A stretch of 64,000 nt of DNA, from contig NC_134520.1 in assembly GCF_027942865.1 (NCBI RefSeq), positions 1,734,501 to 1,798,500 on the forward strand, read 5' to 3'. The position numbers and the translations under genes were made by a program. The first letter of the stretch is position 1; each line of letters begins with the position of its first letter. Shown here piece by piece: positions 11,581 through 23,822 of the stretch. This DNA is from Odontesthes bonariensis. Taxonomy: Eukaryota; Chordata; Actinopteri; Atheriniformes; Atherinopsidae. The notes below the pieces were generated by a model. That model was not told the DNA's origin. It saw only the letters and a program-made list of their open reading frames with translations, and made no database searches.

Positions 11581-12236
11581 CCGCACATTCAGAAGATTTC
11601 CTTCCTGAGACGAGGCTGTTGATGACGTTACAAAAATGCGCCGACAGCCAAGTGAGGCTGCCCTCTAATCCCTACACGATGCCTTCCAGGCAAAGCCTCT
11701 TCACGGCGCTCAAGGACTGTTTCACGTGTTGGTCTTCAGTATCAATCATCAGTCTCCAGAGTCAATTTTATTAATCAAGTAACACTTTAAGACCAACAAC
11801 TGTGGGAAAGACACATTGGTTGAATTAAACAAAACAGGAAAAATTCAGGAGATTAATGTAGAACAACAAAAACAACAACTCATCTTTATTTATTTGAATA
11901 CTGACTTAAAGTCTAATGGGTATCATCAAGGTATATTTTTCTTTTTATATTTTTTGCAACTTTTAGTCTATCTATGTATCTATCTATGTCTCTGTGTCTT
12001 AGATCCAAAAGGAAATGACCAAATAAAATATCCAGAATTCTTAATCGTTAAGTTGCAGAAGAAACATAAACGGGAAGTTCCAGTAAACCTGAAAGACAAA
12101 AAGCGGGACAATTTTCCAAATCAACTAGTGACTCTCTACGCATGCGCAGCTAAGTGGCGAGGCTAGGACTCCGAGCTGCTCTTGCTACGATTGTCCGTTA
12201 GACTTTATCAGAGACTGCACATTCTGGAGAGTAAAT
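11581..12236. promoter_or_regulatory. Divergent intergenic region aatf / magoh
   Basis: 656 bp between two head-to-head genes. The half next to magoh carries an NRF1-like site at 12138-12148. The middle (about 11760-12080) is AT-rich with no recognisable repeat or gene. It may act as a bidirectional promoter region, but the two start sites look separate. Confidence 0.35.
12138..12148. promoter_or_regulatory. NRF1-like site ACGCATGCGCA upstream of magoh
   Basis: Close match to the palindromic NRF1 consensus, about 90 bp before the magoh ATG and directly before GC-rich sequence. Such sites are common in TATA-less housekeeping promoters. Confidence 0.45.
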
Positions 12237-15200
12237 ATGTCAACAAGTGACTTTTATTTGAGATATTATGTTGGGCACAAGGGGAAGTTTGGACACGAGT
12301 TTCTGGAATTTGAATTCAGACCAGACGGTAAGTACTGCTTGGCGGTAAAAACGGATGCGTTGCTTTCCTTGGTTCAGGCTAACTTTGTTAGCACCCGGCA
12401 GTGAGTAGGCCGCGGCGGACTAACAGCGAGCTGTAAGCGGCTAAATGTCTTTAGGACCAGTTTTTCAGGTCATTCCTTAAGTTTGAACATTTCGCACGCG
12501 TTATTATAATGCATTCACGATAGAAATACAGTGAAATGTTCCGAGTGGTATCATGTTCGTGTATACAAACCATGTGGCCCATGTTGGCAAACTTTTTTTT
12601 CTTTCTCCAACCTGACTGTGATTCACCGTTTATTTTTGGATCCAACTACTTTCTTGCAGGTAAATTGAGATATGCAAATAACAGCAACTACAAGAACGAC
12701 GTCATGATCAGGAAGGAGGTAACTTATTATTCTAAACACGTAAATGATGTTGAAATTGAGGATCCACCATAGAATGAACATTCTTCTGCAGGTTATATGG
12801 ACTGAATTCCTGTGGAATTGTTGCTCATCTTAAAATTCAGTGTAATTATGCTTCAGTGTTACAAGTCTAATGACATTGATTTGTCATTTGCATTTATGAT
12901 GAAATGATCACATTTTGGGGGTACTTTTAAAGCCTTCATGCAGGACTGGTTTTATGAAGGGGGGTTGATAGAGATTCATTCTCTGTTTCCGACACAGTGC
13001 TGAAGATTACACTCGTATTGTGATAGTAATTTGAGCTCACACAGGTTTTATATGTCCCAGTCATTTACGGTTCACATGTACTTTTCTTTCTTTTCTTTTT
13101 TTTTTTTTTTGAACCGTCCCAGGCATACGTACACAAAAGTGTGATGGAGGAGCTGAAAAGGATCATTGATGACAGTGAAATCACCAAGGAAGACGACGCC
13201 CTGTGGCCACCTCCTGATAGAGTTGGAAGACAGGTGTGTCATTTTGATCATGCTTTTCACAGTATAATCCATTGAGTTCAACCCTCACCCAGGAGAGATT
13301 TGCAACAAAGTAACATCCTGTGTCATTCAGGCTGCTTGGCTGAACTGTTGCTTATGTGCAGAGTCGGCACTGTGCAATTCGCCCTCTTTTTACCGTTGTC
13401 AGCAAATATGTTTGCACGACACAAGAAAATGTCTTTATTGGACGTTTGAAATACATGTTAGTCCCAAACTGGATTTCCACACCCAAATAAGGTTAGGGGT
13501 TTGAATCATGCTGCATGTATGTGCTCTACTACGTTCCAATGCTTTACTTTACACACACTGCAAAGTCATTTTTTCAGGTAGAATCAGTAAAACATGAGTA
13601 CAGTATAAAGTATAAAAGTACAGCTAAATGTCCTGTTCACATATTTGCTGTTTCTTTTGTCCTGCTGCTTACTGTGTGAGCTAAGTTAACGCATCAACTC
13701 ACTGCCTCAGAAAGCATTTCCAGACTGGTGCTCTGCTCTAATAAATCCAGATTAAATTTTTTTTATAACCACAGTGTTGTCGGACAAAAATCCCCATTGT
13801 AAGTGACTTAAAGAGAATGTCTGTGCAGCGAGGTCACCTGTACTCACCTGTACACGCACAAAGTCCCAGACACTCACTAAAAGTTGTCTTCAGGGTTGAC
13901 CCGCACAGTCCAGTGTTGGATATACTTCTGTCACTAGCTGGATTTGACTGTTGTGCACGTATACAAGGACAAAGATGTGGTCTGGGTAAATGGCCAAGTG
14001 GAACTCTAAGCATAGCTTGAGTGTACTCTGTGTGTGGGTGGGCTGTCTGTGCTGCTGAGCTTCTCCTGTTTATTGAGCTGCCATAAGGGGAATGGCAGCA
14101 GCGTAATAAGGATTTAACTTTCTTTACTTTAATCTGGCACGACCGCTGTGTAAAAGCTTTTTCAACAATAGTTCTCATCAAAGACGATGTATGTTAACTG
14201 GTAACACAAAACTAGTTGTTTTTGTCCATGTTAAATGTTGTTATTCAAACATTTCCTATTTAGATTTGGAAAAAAGCTTCTGGCAGAAACGGGTCTCTGG
14301 AGTGAAACGAGACCTAAAGGTGATGATTAAAGCCACTTTTCAGGTCTTCCCATTTGAATTAAAGTTGGAACAAATTTAAAACAATATGCAACTAGTTGAA
14401 TGAACTCAAACTAGTTGTATGTTTTGCTGAAGCGCCCTCTGATTGTAGAACTAAAGCGTGAACAAAGAAGATGCACATCTTGTGTAAAATGGTGACTGCA
14501 TTGTTGTAGCAGACTGAATCCCGATTAAAGATTAAAGTTGAAGGCATACTTCAGGATGATCACCGAGGATTTCCCCTTCCAGTCAGCAAATAACAATCCT
14601 CACTAATCAGCTTGAGCTGTTCAGAGTTTGGCTGAAGCAGTTTTGTAAATACTGAAATGATTATTACTGAAAACGATCAAAGTGGTTAAATCTAAGGGTT
14701 CACTTCATTTCTCTGCATCTCTGCACTGTACATAAAGAAAAGCAGCCAAAGTTTTGCACACCCCTACTCATTCACACTCCTGACTGGGAGCGCACAGGAG
14801 CTTTTCTTCATCTCCGTAATATGAACATTGGTTATATTTCCATAGCTGTTAATAAGAACTACCCAAAAGTGCTCCTTTGAACTTGTTGATGTTTGTACTG
14901 CTGATCAGACTTTTATATTGAGAAACTCAACATTTAATAAAATGTCATCAACATTTTCAGCCTGTTTTTGTGTTTTCTCAGGAGCTGGAGATTGTCATTG
15001 GGGATGAGCACATTTCATTCACAACTTCCAAAATTGGCTCCTTGATTGATGTCAACCAGTCAAAGTGAGTTCTATTTCCAGGAGTGTGACTAACAGACAC
15101 TGCAGTCGGATTTCACCGACAACTGGAGAGAACTTGACATGTTTCACTGTGTTTCAGGGACCCCGAAGGTCTTCGCGTGTTCTACTATCTGGTTCAAGAT

Positions 15201-15257
15201 CTGAAATGTCTCGTCTTCAGTTTGATCGGCCTTCACTTCAAAATCAAGCCCATCTAA
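12237..15257 (+). CDS. magoh: Mago nashi homolog, exon junction complex core (5 exons, 147 aa)
   Basis: Forms the MAGOH-RBM8A (Y14) heterodimer that locks EIF4A3 onto spliced mRNA upstream of exon junctions; acts in mRNA export, localisation and nonsense-mediated decay. Exons: 12237-12327, 12660-12718, 13123-13233, 14982-15064, 15158-15257, all with GT/AG borders and matching phase, 444 nt in total. The product starts [20 protein letters not shown] and contains [60 protein letters not shown] and [20 protein letters not shown], ending [18 protein letters not shown]. After the first residues it looks essentially identical to mammalian MAGOH. The neighbour cpt2 supports magoh rather than magohb. 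A polypyrimidine tract of about 35 nt precedes exon 3. Intron 3 (13234-14981) shows nothing recognisable. Confidence 0.97.
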
Positions 15258-15345
15258 AATATGGATCTGCTCATTTTTATTACTTTAGTTTATGTTGTAC
15301 TACCGCATTTGTACATTTGCTTTTGGTGGAATCTTTTTTATTTGA

Positions 15346-15351
15346 AATAAA
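15346..15351 (+). terminator. magoh polyadenylation signal AATAAA
   Basis: About 90 nt downstream of the magoh stop codon, followed by T-rich sequence. Gives a very short 3' UTR. Confidence 0.65.
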
Positions 15352-15567
15352 CAGCGAACAAAAAAGAAAGTTGGCCTTTTTTATAACTCAAATGCAGAAG
15401 ATGGAATAAATTCCTAGGGAGAAGGAATACTACTGTTCGTAATTTATTTTTATTTGTACAAAGACAAATGATAAAGCAAAGGTATTAAATTACAAGTTAT
15501 ATTCCAAAACACAACCACAACGAGGCTTTAACCAACCAGTGAAGACGTTAAAATGGTGTTAGTGATG

Positions 15568-16038
15568 TTACTGTAAATTCTGGACTATAAGCCGCTACTT
15601 CTCTCCCAGGCTTTGAGCTTATAAGGTGCAGCTATTTTTTTTCATGCCGCCAAAACATTTTTGCCTCGTAACATTACTGTCTTTTTTTAACCAGCTGTGT
15701 TACAGGCACTGTTTGGAAGAAAATAAAAAGCATTAATGCCACGTATTTGTGCGTTACCGATAGGTATTTAAGTTAAAACCATTGGTGTTATAGGCACTGT
15801 TAGTTAAAAAAAAAAAAAAAAAAAGCATTTACAGTTTATCTGTTACCATACGCATTTAATTAAAAGTTTAAAAATCCTCCCGTGTAACATCTTTCTGTGT
15901 AAATATCTCATATTACAATGTGGACACCTGCATCTTGTATAGGCTGCACCGGATTATAAGTACAAAATGGATTTTCTTTTTAAATTAGAGGGTGTGGCTC
16001 ATATTCAGGTGTGCTCTATAGTCCAGAATTTACGGTAA
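15568..16038. mobile_element. Non-autonomous DNA transposon between magoh and cpt2 (about 471 bp)
   Basis: Terminal inverted repeats of about 25 bp: TTACTGTAAATTCTGGACTA at the left, and its near complement, ending in CCAGAATTTACGGTAA, at the right. The interior is AT-rich with A-runs and no coding potential. It is a common type of vertebrate MITE; the superfamily cannot be fixed from the ends alone. Confidence 0.7.
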
Positions 16039-16338
16039 TTTTTAATAAGGCACAGCATTTCTCCACTCATTTCTTTAGTATCTTTAAGATTGCCTGAATA
16101 ATTACTTACATTCAAATGTTTGCTGTTTGCTAATGTTGAGACTGGATGTGCAATTCCACATCAAATTTAAGAACAATTCAACAAAGATTTTCTCTGATCT
16201 GACAGCAAGCTGTAGGTACTGAAAGAAGCCCACTAACGTACAAATCATGTGCGTTTATTCATTGAATCTGCCAACTGAAAGCTGCGTAATGCCACTCATC
16301 CTGACTGATTTAGAAAACTTGACACACACTTTCTTTCC

Positions 16339-19300
16339 TCAGCTGAGTGGCTTCCCTTCCAGAACACTAAAAATGTCCTCTAAAGACTTATGGACACACT
16401 GCAGGAACTCGTGGACGTTGCGAGCTGGATAGCTGGACACATTGCAGCCGATCCAGTCATCATGGACGCCGTAACCAACGCCGAACCCATCGGGCACCAC
16501 TGGTGCAAAACCCCCGAGACTGACCGCAGGACTTGTGAGGGTGCTGGTGGACAGGATGTTGTGATTAATGGCAGCGTAAGCCGGGTCTGTGTACAAGCTG
16601 TGGAGAGCTTGGCCCTTTGAGTGGGCCAGGTAACGCAAGGCAAACAGGTGACGGTCGAAACCTTGGCCTGGTGGAACAAGTACAAGAAGCAGTTAGTGTG
16701 ATAAACACTGAGAAACGCTGCGCTGAATATTTACGCTTCTGACTGTATTAGGCATGTTACGCAACCCTCCTACAGCTGTAACATCTAACGTGTTGCTGCA
16801 ACACTTAAGAGGGTTGCAACTCCTTAAAAAATGGGTCTCAGTCAAATCAGAATCCTTGATTAAAGCCTCCTGTCAGAGAAGCTGTAAATGTGAGCAAACA
16901 CTGAAGTTAAAACATTAAAGCACACCATGCATTCAGTGTGTCTGAAAAGTGGGACGTCACAACTTCATGGAACCCAACGTTTTACCTTGAGATGCAAATA
17001 ATAAATGAAAACAGCTTTCTGGTTGCTGTGTAAGCTGTCTTTTGAGGAAACTTTGCCCAAGTTACAGACAAGGAAATCCTATTTCTGATCTCAGCATTAC
17101 GGTGAAAGAGTTTGGCTTTAAGCCCTGAGATCAAATACATAAATCAATATTCTGCATAGCGTGGCTTTAATAAAATGACTTGCAGTGTAAGTTAAATATT
17201 ATGGTGATGAGCATTTCTATGCACAGTGTTTTATACGCACCCATAGCTGCCTCCTTTGTGAGCTGACCATGATATTTGGAGCAGTCACTGAGCATGGCAC
17301 ACAGCTGCTCCACGCTGTGTTTGTCAGGCTGGTGCACGAAGGCGTGCGAGCATCTTTTGGTGTGTACGGTGGCTGGTCGGATGGTCTCTGTGCGGCCGTG
17401 CTTGAACGCTGCAGTACTACAGGACTCGTAGGTGGCTACGGTCTGACCGTACTGCCTCAGGTAGCCCATCTGAAAGGCTAGCTGGGCTACAGCGTCTGGA
17501 CTCAGCTTGCTCTTCTTCAGCTGCTCCTTCCCACCTTTCCTGAACTCCATGGCATCGATGGTGAGCTTGGACACAGCCGAGTCAAAGTTCTCTTTGGCCT
17601 TTTGGATGCCGCTCTGCAGTTCAGGGTTGAGGTTGAAGTGCAGTCTGTGCACAGCAGAGGCCGAGTCCACAGCAGCGGCCGCAGAACCCGGCTGGACCAG
17701 CGGCTTCTCTGTCGTGTCTTTAAAGATCTCGTTCTGAACGCGGAGCACAGCCACGCCGTCGCCCCAGGAGTGCTCAAAGTTAATGGCTGCCTGCCCATCT
17801 TTGCTCACGATGACGCTGAAGGACTTGTCATACCACCTGTTGCAGCCGTCACCGTGCAGCATGTTGTGGGAGATGTGAATATGGTCCCGCATGCTCTCGT
17901 CATCCAGGCAGAGGCAGAAGAGGGCGCTGTCCACCATCTGTAAATGCTCTGCGTTTCCAGCAGCCAGAAGCTGGTCCCTCAGCCCGGCCCAGACGTCTCG
18001 GTTCTCACTGGTGAGGACGCCCAGTGGGAAGGCGGGTGCTGGCGTCGGGTCAGACAAAATGTACTCTAAGTGGGAATAGATCTCCACAGGCGCCACCATA
18101 TTCCCATCTCTGTCCACAACGTCAAAGACATACATGTTGCCTTTTCTCATGACCAGCAGGTGCCGGCTCTTCTCGTCAGTGAAGAGCTCATCTCGCCCAC
18201 GTTTAGGAATGCGAGTTGAACTGAAGAGGCGGAAGTACTGAGACATATCCAGGGGGTATGCGTTCACCATGTAGGCTCCATACCAAGATAGGGAAGATGG
18301 CACCCAACGAATCAGCTTTTTGAATGTGTCTGTGTTGCTTTTGGCCGGGTTCAGGTGGAAAACCTCAGGCTCCAACAATCCTGCTCGCAGGGTTTTCATG
18401 AAGCGCACGGCGGAACACACCATGTTGGCCGAGCGCACCAGCTGCTCATTGTATTCCGCTTTGGGGTCAGCATTGAAGGACATGAAGGGGTTGAAGTTCA
18501 GGACCACAGAGTCGCGTGCAGACAGATACATATCGAACCACGGCCCTGAAAGGAGAGATGTGAGCAGATGAAACAGAGAGGCTCGGTTGGGCTGCGGTCA
18601 CGCTGAGGGAGACACGCTCACCTGAGATGTAGCTCGTGTGCTTATTGTGCTTGTCCTGAGCCACCAGTTCCTCGTGCAGCTGTTTCCCCACACTCTTCTG
18701 GAAATCCAGAGCAATTTTCTGTGTTGCACTGAAAGGGACCCACACATTTAGCTGTATTAATGGTGAACTCATCCAATAATCAAATGAAGAGTGGCATCCT
18801 GGAGAGAGCGTACCTGAACTGGTCATTGTCCAACAGAGGCCTCTGGGCTGCTAAATACCTCCTGACAGTATCCTCCAGCTTTGGGACGGGGAGTCTAAAC
18901 AGTAAATGATGCTGTATTTACACCATTAATATTCATCTAAAATCATGCTTTACATAAAGTCACAGCAGCGGAAAGTTTGCCAACCGGCTCCATGAATCCT
19001 GTCATTCACACCACCGTGTGCTTAACGAGCTCAGGCCAGGCGTGCCCTTTTACCTACATTGATCTATGAGCTTTGTGGGTCACCTTCTTTCATTCACAAC
19101 ATCTAGAAACATCCATCACACACGTCCAGTGGAATCCCGATCAATTTTGGACCAAAGCGCTGCTTATTATTAGTATCAGCATTTGGTTTGGATAATGTCC
19201 AAATGGGAGCGAACTCCCATTCAGCTCCCTACCTGGGTAAGCTCTTCTGGTAATGCATCGATGGCACGACGCTTTCCTGCAAGTACTCCGAAGAAACTCT

Positions 19301-19411
19301 TCTGCTGCTGAGTCTCTGAGAATGGATCCCCACCGCTGCACTTTTGAAATGAATCAGACTCCCAGGTTTCCTTAGAGAGGCAGCGCATTGCACAGCAAGC
19401 AAACCGGCCAT
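16339..19411 (-). CDS. cpt2: Carnitine O-palmitoyltransferase 2, mitochondrial (5 exons, 666 aa)
   Basis: Inner-membrane, matrix-side enzyme that converts long-chain acylcarnitine and CoA back to acyl-CoA and carnitine for beta-oxidation. Exons on the minus strand: 19411-19233, 18894-18814, 18728-18622, 18545-17241, 16667-16339; all borders fit GT/AG and phase, 2001 nt. The five-exon layout with one very large exon 4 matches human CPT2. Residues 1 to about 40 are basic and Ser-rich without acidic residues, as in a matrix-targeting peptide, followed by [20 protein letters not shown]. The catalytic motif [12 protein letters not shown] puts the active His near residue 381 (human His372). [20 protein letters not shown] and [17 protein letters not shown] are the C-terminal signature. 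The start at 19411 is the only Met before the conserved region that gives a targeting peptide. Convergent with magoh. Confidence 0.97.
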
Positions 19412-19617
19412 TGTACAAACTATTACACTGAGTGTCTACAGCTCTTTGTTTTCTGTGATGTGATACACACCAAAGCGTTCACTTTCACAGGGAGAAGAAA
19501 AGCTCAAGTTAGAAGGACACCCGGGCCTCCGCTCTGCCCGCAGGTTGATACGATGGCTAACCAGCTAGCAAGCATTAGCACACTTCCTTAGCTGACCCTT
19601 CTCTGCCTGAGAGGTAC
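19412..19617 (-). promoter_or_regulatory. cpt2 proximal upstream region
   Basis: About 200 bp between the cpt2 start codon and a palindromic repeat. No TATA box seen. Likely contains the transcription start. Confidence 0.35.
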
Positions 19618-19787
19618 GGTGGCCCTGAAGTGCAAAACACAACAGCAAAAGAGAAAACACAATGCTGTTTTCTCTTTTGCTGTTGTGTTTTCTCTTTTGC
19701 TGTTGTGTTTTCTCTTTTGCTGTTGTGTTTTCTCTTTTGCTGTTGTGTTTTCTCTTTTGCTGTTGTGTTTTGCACTTCAGGGCCACC
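19618..19787. repeat. Palindromic element with five 21-bp tandem units, upstream of cpt2
   Basis: The outer arms, GGTGGCCCTGAAGTGCAAAA and its complement, are inverted repeats. Inside, the right arm carries about five tandem copies of a 21-bp unit (TGCTGTTGTGTTTTCTCTTT plus T), while the left arm has roughly one inverted copy. The array is a probable foldback transposon that expanded on one side. Open frames on both strands here are simple-repeat artefacts. Confidence 0.85.
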
Positions 19788-20051
19788 ACCCTGACGCTGC
19801 AGCAGGATAGCTCTACTCTCTGACTTGCAACTATTTCAGGTTTCTAAAAGGTCTGGAACTGTTTGTGAACCCTTCATCACATCTATCATAATCTGAAAAT
19901 GACTCCATAAAGGCAATTTAGCATATTAGATAAACCTGTGGCAAAGGTGGTACATTAACAAATACTGTATATTCACATTTTCACTGTTCAGCAATATAAG
20001 CAGAACTTGGAAAAAACTGAAGAAAACAACTTGCAAGCTGCAAATGTGCTG

Positions 20052-20052
<1 letters not shown>

Positions 20053-20097
<45 letters not shown>
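20053..20097. repeat. (TA)n microsatellite
   Basis: About 22 uninterrupted TA dinucleotides. Confidence 0.95.
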
Positions 20098-20099
<2 letters not shown>

Positions 20100-20358
20100 A
20101 AGACTGTAAATGTATTTTGCATGAATAAGTGCTCATGTTCACTTTTACTTGACGTCATTACTGTAACTGAAGTGCAAAAAAAGTGGAGTCAGTGGATCAG
20201 CTGTGGTTTTACTGATCACAAAGAGAATGACTTTTTTCATACAATTTCTAGTTCAAATCTAATATATTTATAGCATTACTGGAGTAGATCTTTAACTTGC
20301 CGTGACACCTTGCAGCCAAGACTGCACGCTTCTTTCAAACAGCCCCCACTTATTCTTA

Positions 20359-20381
20359 CCCCACCCCACCCCACCCCACAC
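20359..20381. repeat. (CCCCA)n microsatellite
   Basis: About four to five pentanucleotide units, followed by C-rich sequence. Confidence 0.8.
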
Positions 20382-20757
20382 CCCCGAGTGCACTGCCTAA
20401 GTATGTCTGCGAGGGTTTGAAAGAGGCCCCGAGATGTACTCAACTCTTGTGTTGAGGAAACATGTGTAATTATTCCCCAAGTTTATTTACGATACCTTTG
20501 AATAAAAACAAGAGCGATAAAAAAAATAAAAAAATTAAAGCAGTCACTACTACATTATATTAATCAGTCCAAGAAAAGATTACCAGAAATTTGAGTCATT
20601 CTTTCTTCGTACAATGTGAAGTCCTCCTCAAGGATGCAGACAGTTTTTTTTTGTTGTTCTTTTTTGTTTTTTTGCGACAACTGTTTTTCCTGGCAATAAC
20701 CCTAACCTTACGTTTACATCTCAAGGCTCTACTTTTGAGTTATTGTGCTTATTTCTC

Positions 20758-21199
20758 TTAAAGTAATACTATGTAACATTTCTACCTTAAAATAACAGCT
20801 TGAAAAAATTTGTGTGGCTAGAATGAGTTTTAATATTACGATTGGCCTGTCTCCTATGCCCTTCGGGGGTCTGAGTTGGAAAAACTGCGCTATGTAACTT
20901 TCCTGGACCGGCCCGGGAGCTGAGCGGAAGTACTTCGACTTTCTTCATGGCACACCTACCGCAAAAACAAATAGACCCCTCTCACGCTCCCAGGTATAAG
21001 GCTAAGCTAGCGCAACATTGTCAGTACGATCATCATGGCAGAGGCACCGAAGAAACAGAAGAAGACGTTGACTGATGAAGCAAGGAAGAGAAAGAGAGAG
21101 GCCGACAAAGCAAGAGACCGGACTAGAGTTGCTCTCGGAACAGCCTGTAGGGGGAGCTCCATAATGGGCTTTTTGAGAAGTTACATTGTATTGCTTTAA
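20758..21199. mobile_element. TTAA-flanked non-autonomous element with coding remnant (about 442 bp)
   Basis: The ends are inverted repeats: TTAAAGTAATACTATGTAAC at the left, and at the right GTTACATTGTATTGCTTTAA. Both ends include TTAA, so the duplication is TTAA. Inside, at 21034-21197 (+), is a 54-codon open frame beginning MAEAPKKQKKTLTDEARKRK, rich in Lys/Arg. I recall similar Lys/Arg-rich N-termini in repeated predicted proteins of fish genomes. It looks like a deletion derivative of a coding element. Confidence 0.7.
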
Positions 21200-23149
21200 T
21201 CTGCGTGGCAGCAGACACTTTTTCGACGGCATGGTGTTCGGGTGAATATGGGTGGTTTTTTAATTTTTATTGATTAACTTGTTCTGCAGCGACCTGGTGC
21301 ACTTCTGGTTCATGGATCAGAGAGGATTCCATTTTTTTTTTTACTTATATGACCAGGCATGCCAGACGGGCATGACGTGGAAAAAAAGTTTAAAAAAAAA
21401 AGAAATGTGTTGATGTACATTTCCCAACTAATATTATCTTTATCGGATTTAGTGTCGTATGTCACATAGTTTTGCTGAAATGTATAAGACATGTATAATG
21501 CATAAGACTGTAACAAGATATCTATCATTTCTACTCAGCAAACTAACTATTGATGTTATGTAACAAATAATGATCTGATTTTTTTATTAATTAATTAATT
21601 ATTTTTTGGTGTATACTTTCATGATTCAAATCAATGCTAATTGTTAGTTAAAGATCCTCAAAGGCCACAATGTGTGAAGGTAATGCGACAAGTCGTCCTG
21701 TGACTAGCATTTGGTGATGATGATGGGACGTTTTAACCTTCTAGATTGGTGTAGAATGTCATGATAAAAGCACAATCCCGTAAGTCGGCTTCAATTGCAA
21801 CATTGCGTATGCATAGGCAGGTTTATTCCCATAAACCTGAACGTTTGATGTTTGAGCCACGTCCGTGCGTAGCTTCACTCACTAGGCAGAGGAATGTTAG
21901 GCTGAGATCCCACATTACCTTTAAACCTTGAAATGACACCAGCTGGGAAGGTTTCATAACTTGGATGTGTGTTTGACGTTAGCACGGACGCTGGCGATGT
22001 GTAAGCAAAGCCTGCAGGAGGTGTGTGAAGGTTGAGGTTAACACTTATGTGTCTTTATATCAGCTGTCTGCCAAATATCTTGATCAGATGGTTTAGGAAA
22101 TGATTCATCATATTTACAACTTACCCTGAAATCATCTTCTTTTGGAGCCTTCTTTTTATTTCTTTTTTGTCAAATTAGTCTCATATAAAAGAACTTTTGA
22201 CTATAATAGCTCTTAATGTTTCCTTACAGGGTAGCGGGGTGATAAAGAAGTGTCTCATGTATGCTTTTGTTCCTGATCCATTAATTCAAAACGTGCAACG
22301 TGGTTTTCATCCTTGCTGCTTTACTTTTTTTTGGTAATGTTGGGGCAGCCGGGAGAGAAATGAATACTAAATCTCGAAACCAGAGGTTATTAATCTGCAG
22401 GTTCATCTCGATATCTGAGCCTTGTTTTAATTTATCCATTTGTAAGGTTTCTGATCAAATACCACATGTAGATTGCAGATTAAAATACGGATCTATATAC
22501 AGAGATATCTATATAGATATGTATGTGTATGTTGCAACTTCCATCAGTATGTTTCACTTTCTTTGAAAAAGAATGTTTCGTGTCAGTGCTGTCTGTACCT
22601 TTTCATATGCTCTGAGATTTCTGATTCTGAGCCACATCATGAGATTCGTGCATGTTCTTGAAATTTAACCAAACATATTTAACAGACTGTTTAATCCCCG
22701 ACTGTTTGATCGACCTGTTTCATGCCCACTTTCTGCAATAAGTCACCAATGGTCTACTAAGTTTGTGCAAGTCAGGTGGCAGCTTCCCAGCTCTTTGGTT
22801 CATCGCCCTCTGTTGCTAATCTGATCGTGCAGGGTAGTAAATTTTGTGACCAAATAACTCTTTCATGATTTATTTCAGTGTTGTTTTCCACGCAGAATCT
22901 GAAAATAAGTCTAAACCCAAGACCCAAGGTTTTCTCTTTTTTGAAGTGCATTACTGCACTGTTTATTTGGGTTTTGGATGGATTTTGCACATCGCGTGCA
23001 ACCTGTTTACTCAAATGTTGAGAAATACTCTCAAGTAAATCAGTTTTGTCTGTTCAGCTCTTAAAGATGGTAAGCAGTCTTCACTTCTCCACGTACACCA
23101 TGTCAACTGTGAATTTTCTGTCACCACAGTCAGTTTTGCCTGCCAAATA
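21200..23149. other. Intergenic sequence without recognisable genes
   Basis: AT-rich DNA with short simple repeats (for example near 22490-22530). No spliced gene, RNA gene or clear transposon end was recognised in this stretch on either strand. Confidence 0.6.
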
Positions 23150-23543
23150 CTCCATCCATCCATCCATTATCTGCCGCTTGTCCGGGGATCGGGTCGCGGG
23201 GGCAGCAGCTTAAGCAGAGAAACCCAGACGTCCCTGTCCCCGGCCACTTCCTCCAGCTCTTCTGGGGGGACCCCGAGGCGTTCCCAGGCCAGCCGAGAAA
23301 CATAGTCTCTCCAACGTGTCCTGGGTCTTCCCCGGGGCCTCCTCCCAGTCGGACGGGCCCGGAACACCTCACCAGGGAGGCGTCCAGGAGGCATCCTAAC
23401 CAGATGCCCGAGCCACCTCATCTGACTCCTCTCGATGCGGAGGAGCAGCGGTTCTACTCCGAGCCCCTCCCGGATGACCGAGCTTCTCACCCTATCTCTA
23501 AGGGAGAGCCCAGACACCCTGCGGAGGAAACTCATTTCGGCCC
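23150..23543 (-). mobile_element. Rex3-like (RTE clade) LINE 3' fragment
   Basis: Minus-strand reading gives the C-terminal end of the LINE reverse-transcriptase protein: MSFLRRVSGLSLRDRVRSSV, SQMRWLGHLVRMPPGRLPGE, RPRGRPRTRWRDYVSRLAWE, then a (GATG)n-type tail visible on the plus strand as CCATCCATCCATCCAT. The tail type and the C-terminus fit fish Rex3. This copy runs intact across the site where the + strand copy was split by the retrovirus. It breaks off at 23543, where retroviral sequence follows directly. Confidence 0.85.
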
Positions 23544-23569
23544 CTGATAAGTGATTTCAGGGGGGATTA
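23544..23569 (+). other. Retroviral internal 3' end with polypurine tract (second, inverted copy)
   Basis: Reads CTGATAAGTGATTTCAGGGG then GGATTA directly before the LTR: a G-rich polypurine tract, the plus-strand primer site. Identical in reverse complement to 32075-32100. Confidence 0.7.
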
Positions 23570-23822
23570 TGTGGGAGAGAAATGTCATGACATGGCCTAA
23601 TTACATCGTGTGCTTTGTTGTTTGGTTCATATGAATATTGTTTAAGATTAGAATGAGCTTGTTTTGCCGACTTCCGGTGGCGCCATGTTGGAGAAGACAG
23701 CATAAAAAGTTAGCTCTCGAAGAAACCAATTAAAACTAGCTCTTTTAAACATCATTAACAACGGAAAGTGGGCCAAAGTCAAGGGAACTTGACAACGAAA
23801 GTCAATGACAACAAAAAAATAG

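Noticed and set aside
13081-13110. Poly(T) run as retroposon tail
   Set aside because: It is the polypyrimidine tract before magoh exon 3.
19565-19810. Open frames on both strands rich in KENTTAKEKTQQ or FSFAVVFSLL
   Set aside because: Translations of the 21-bp tandem repeat in the palindrome.
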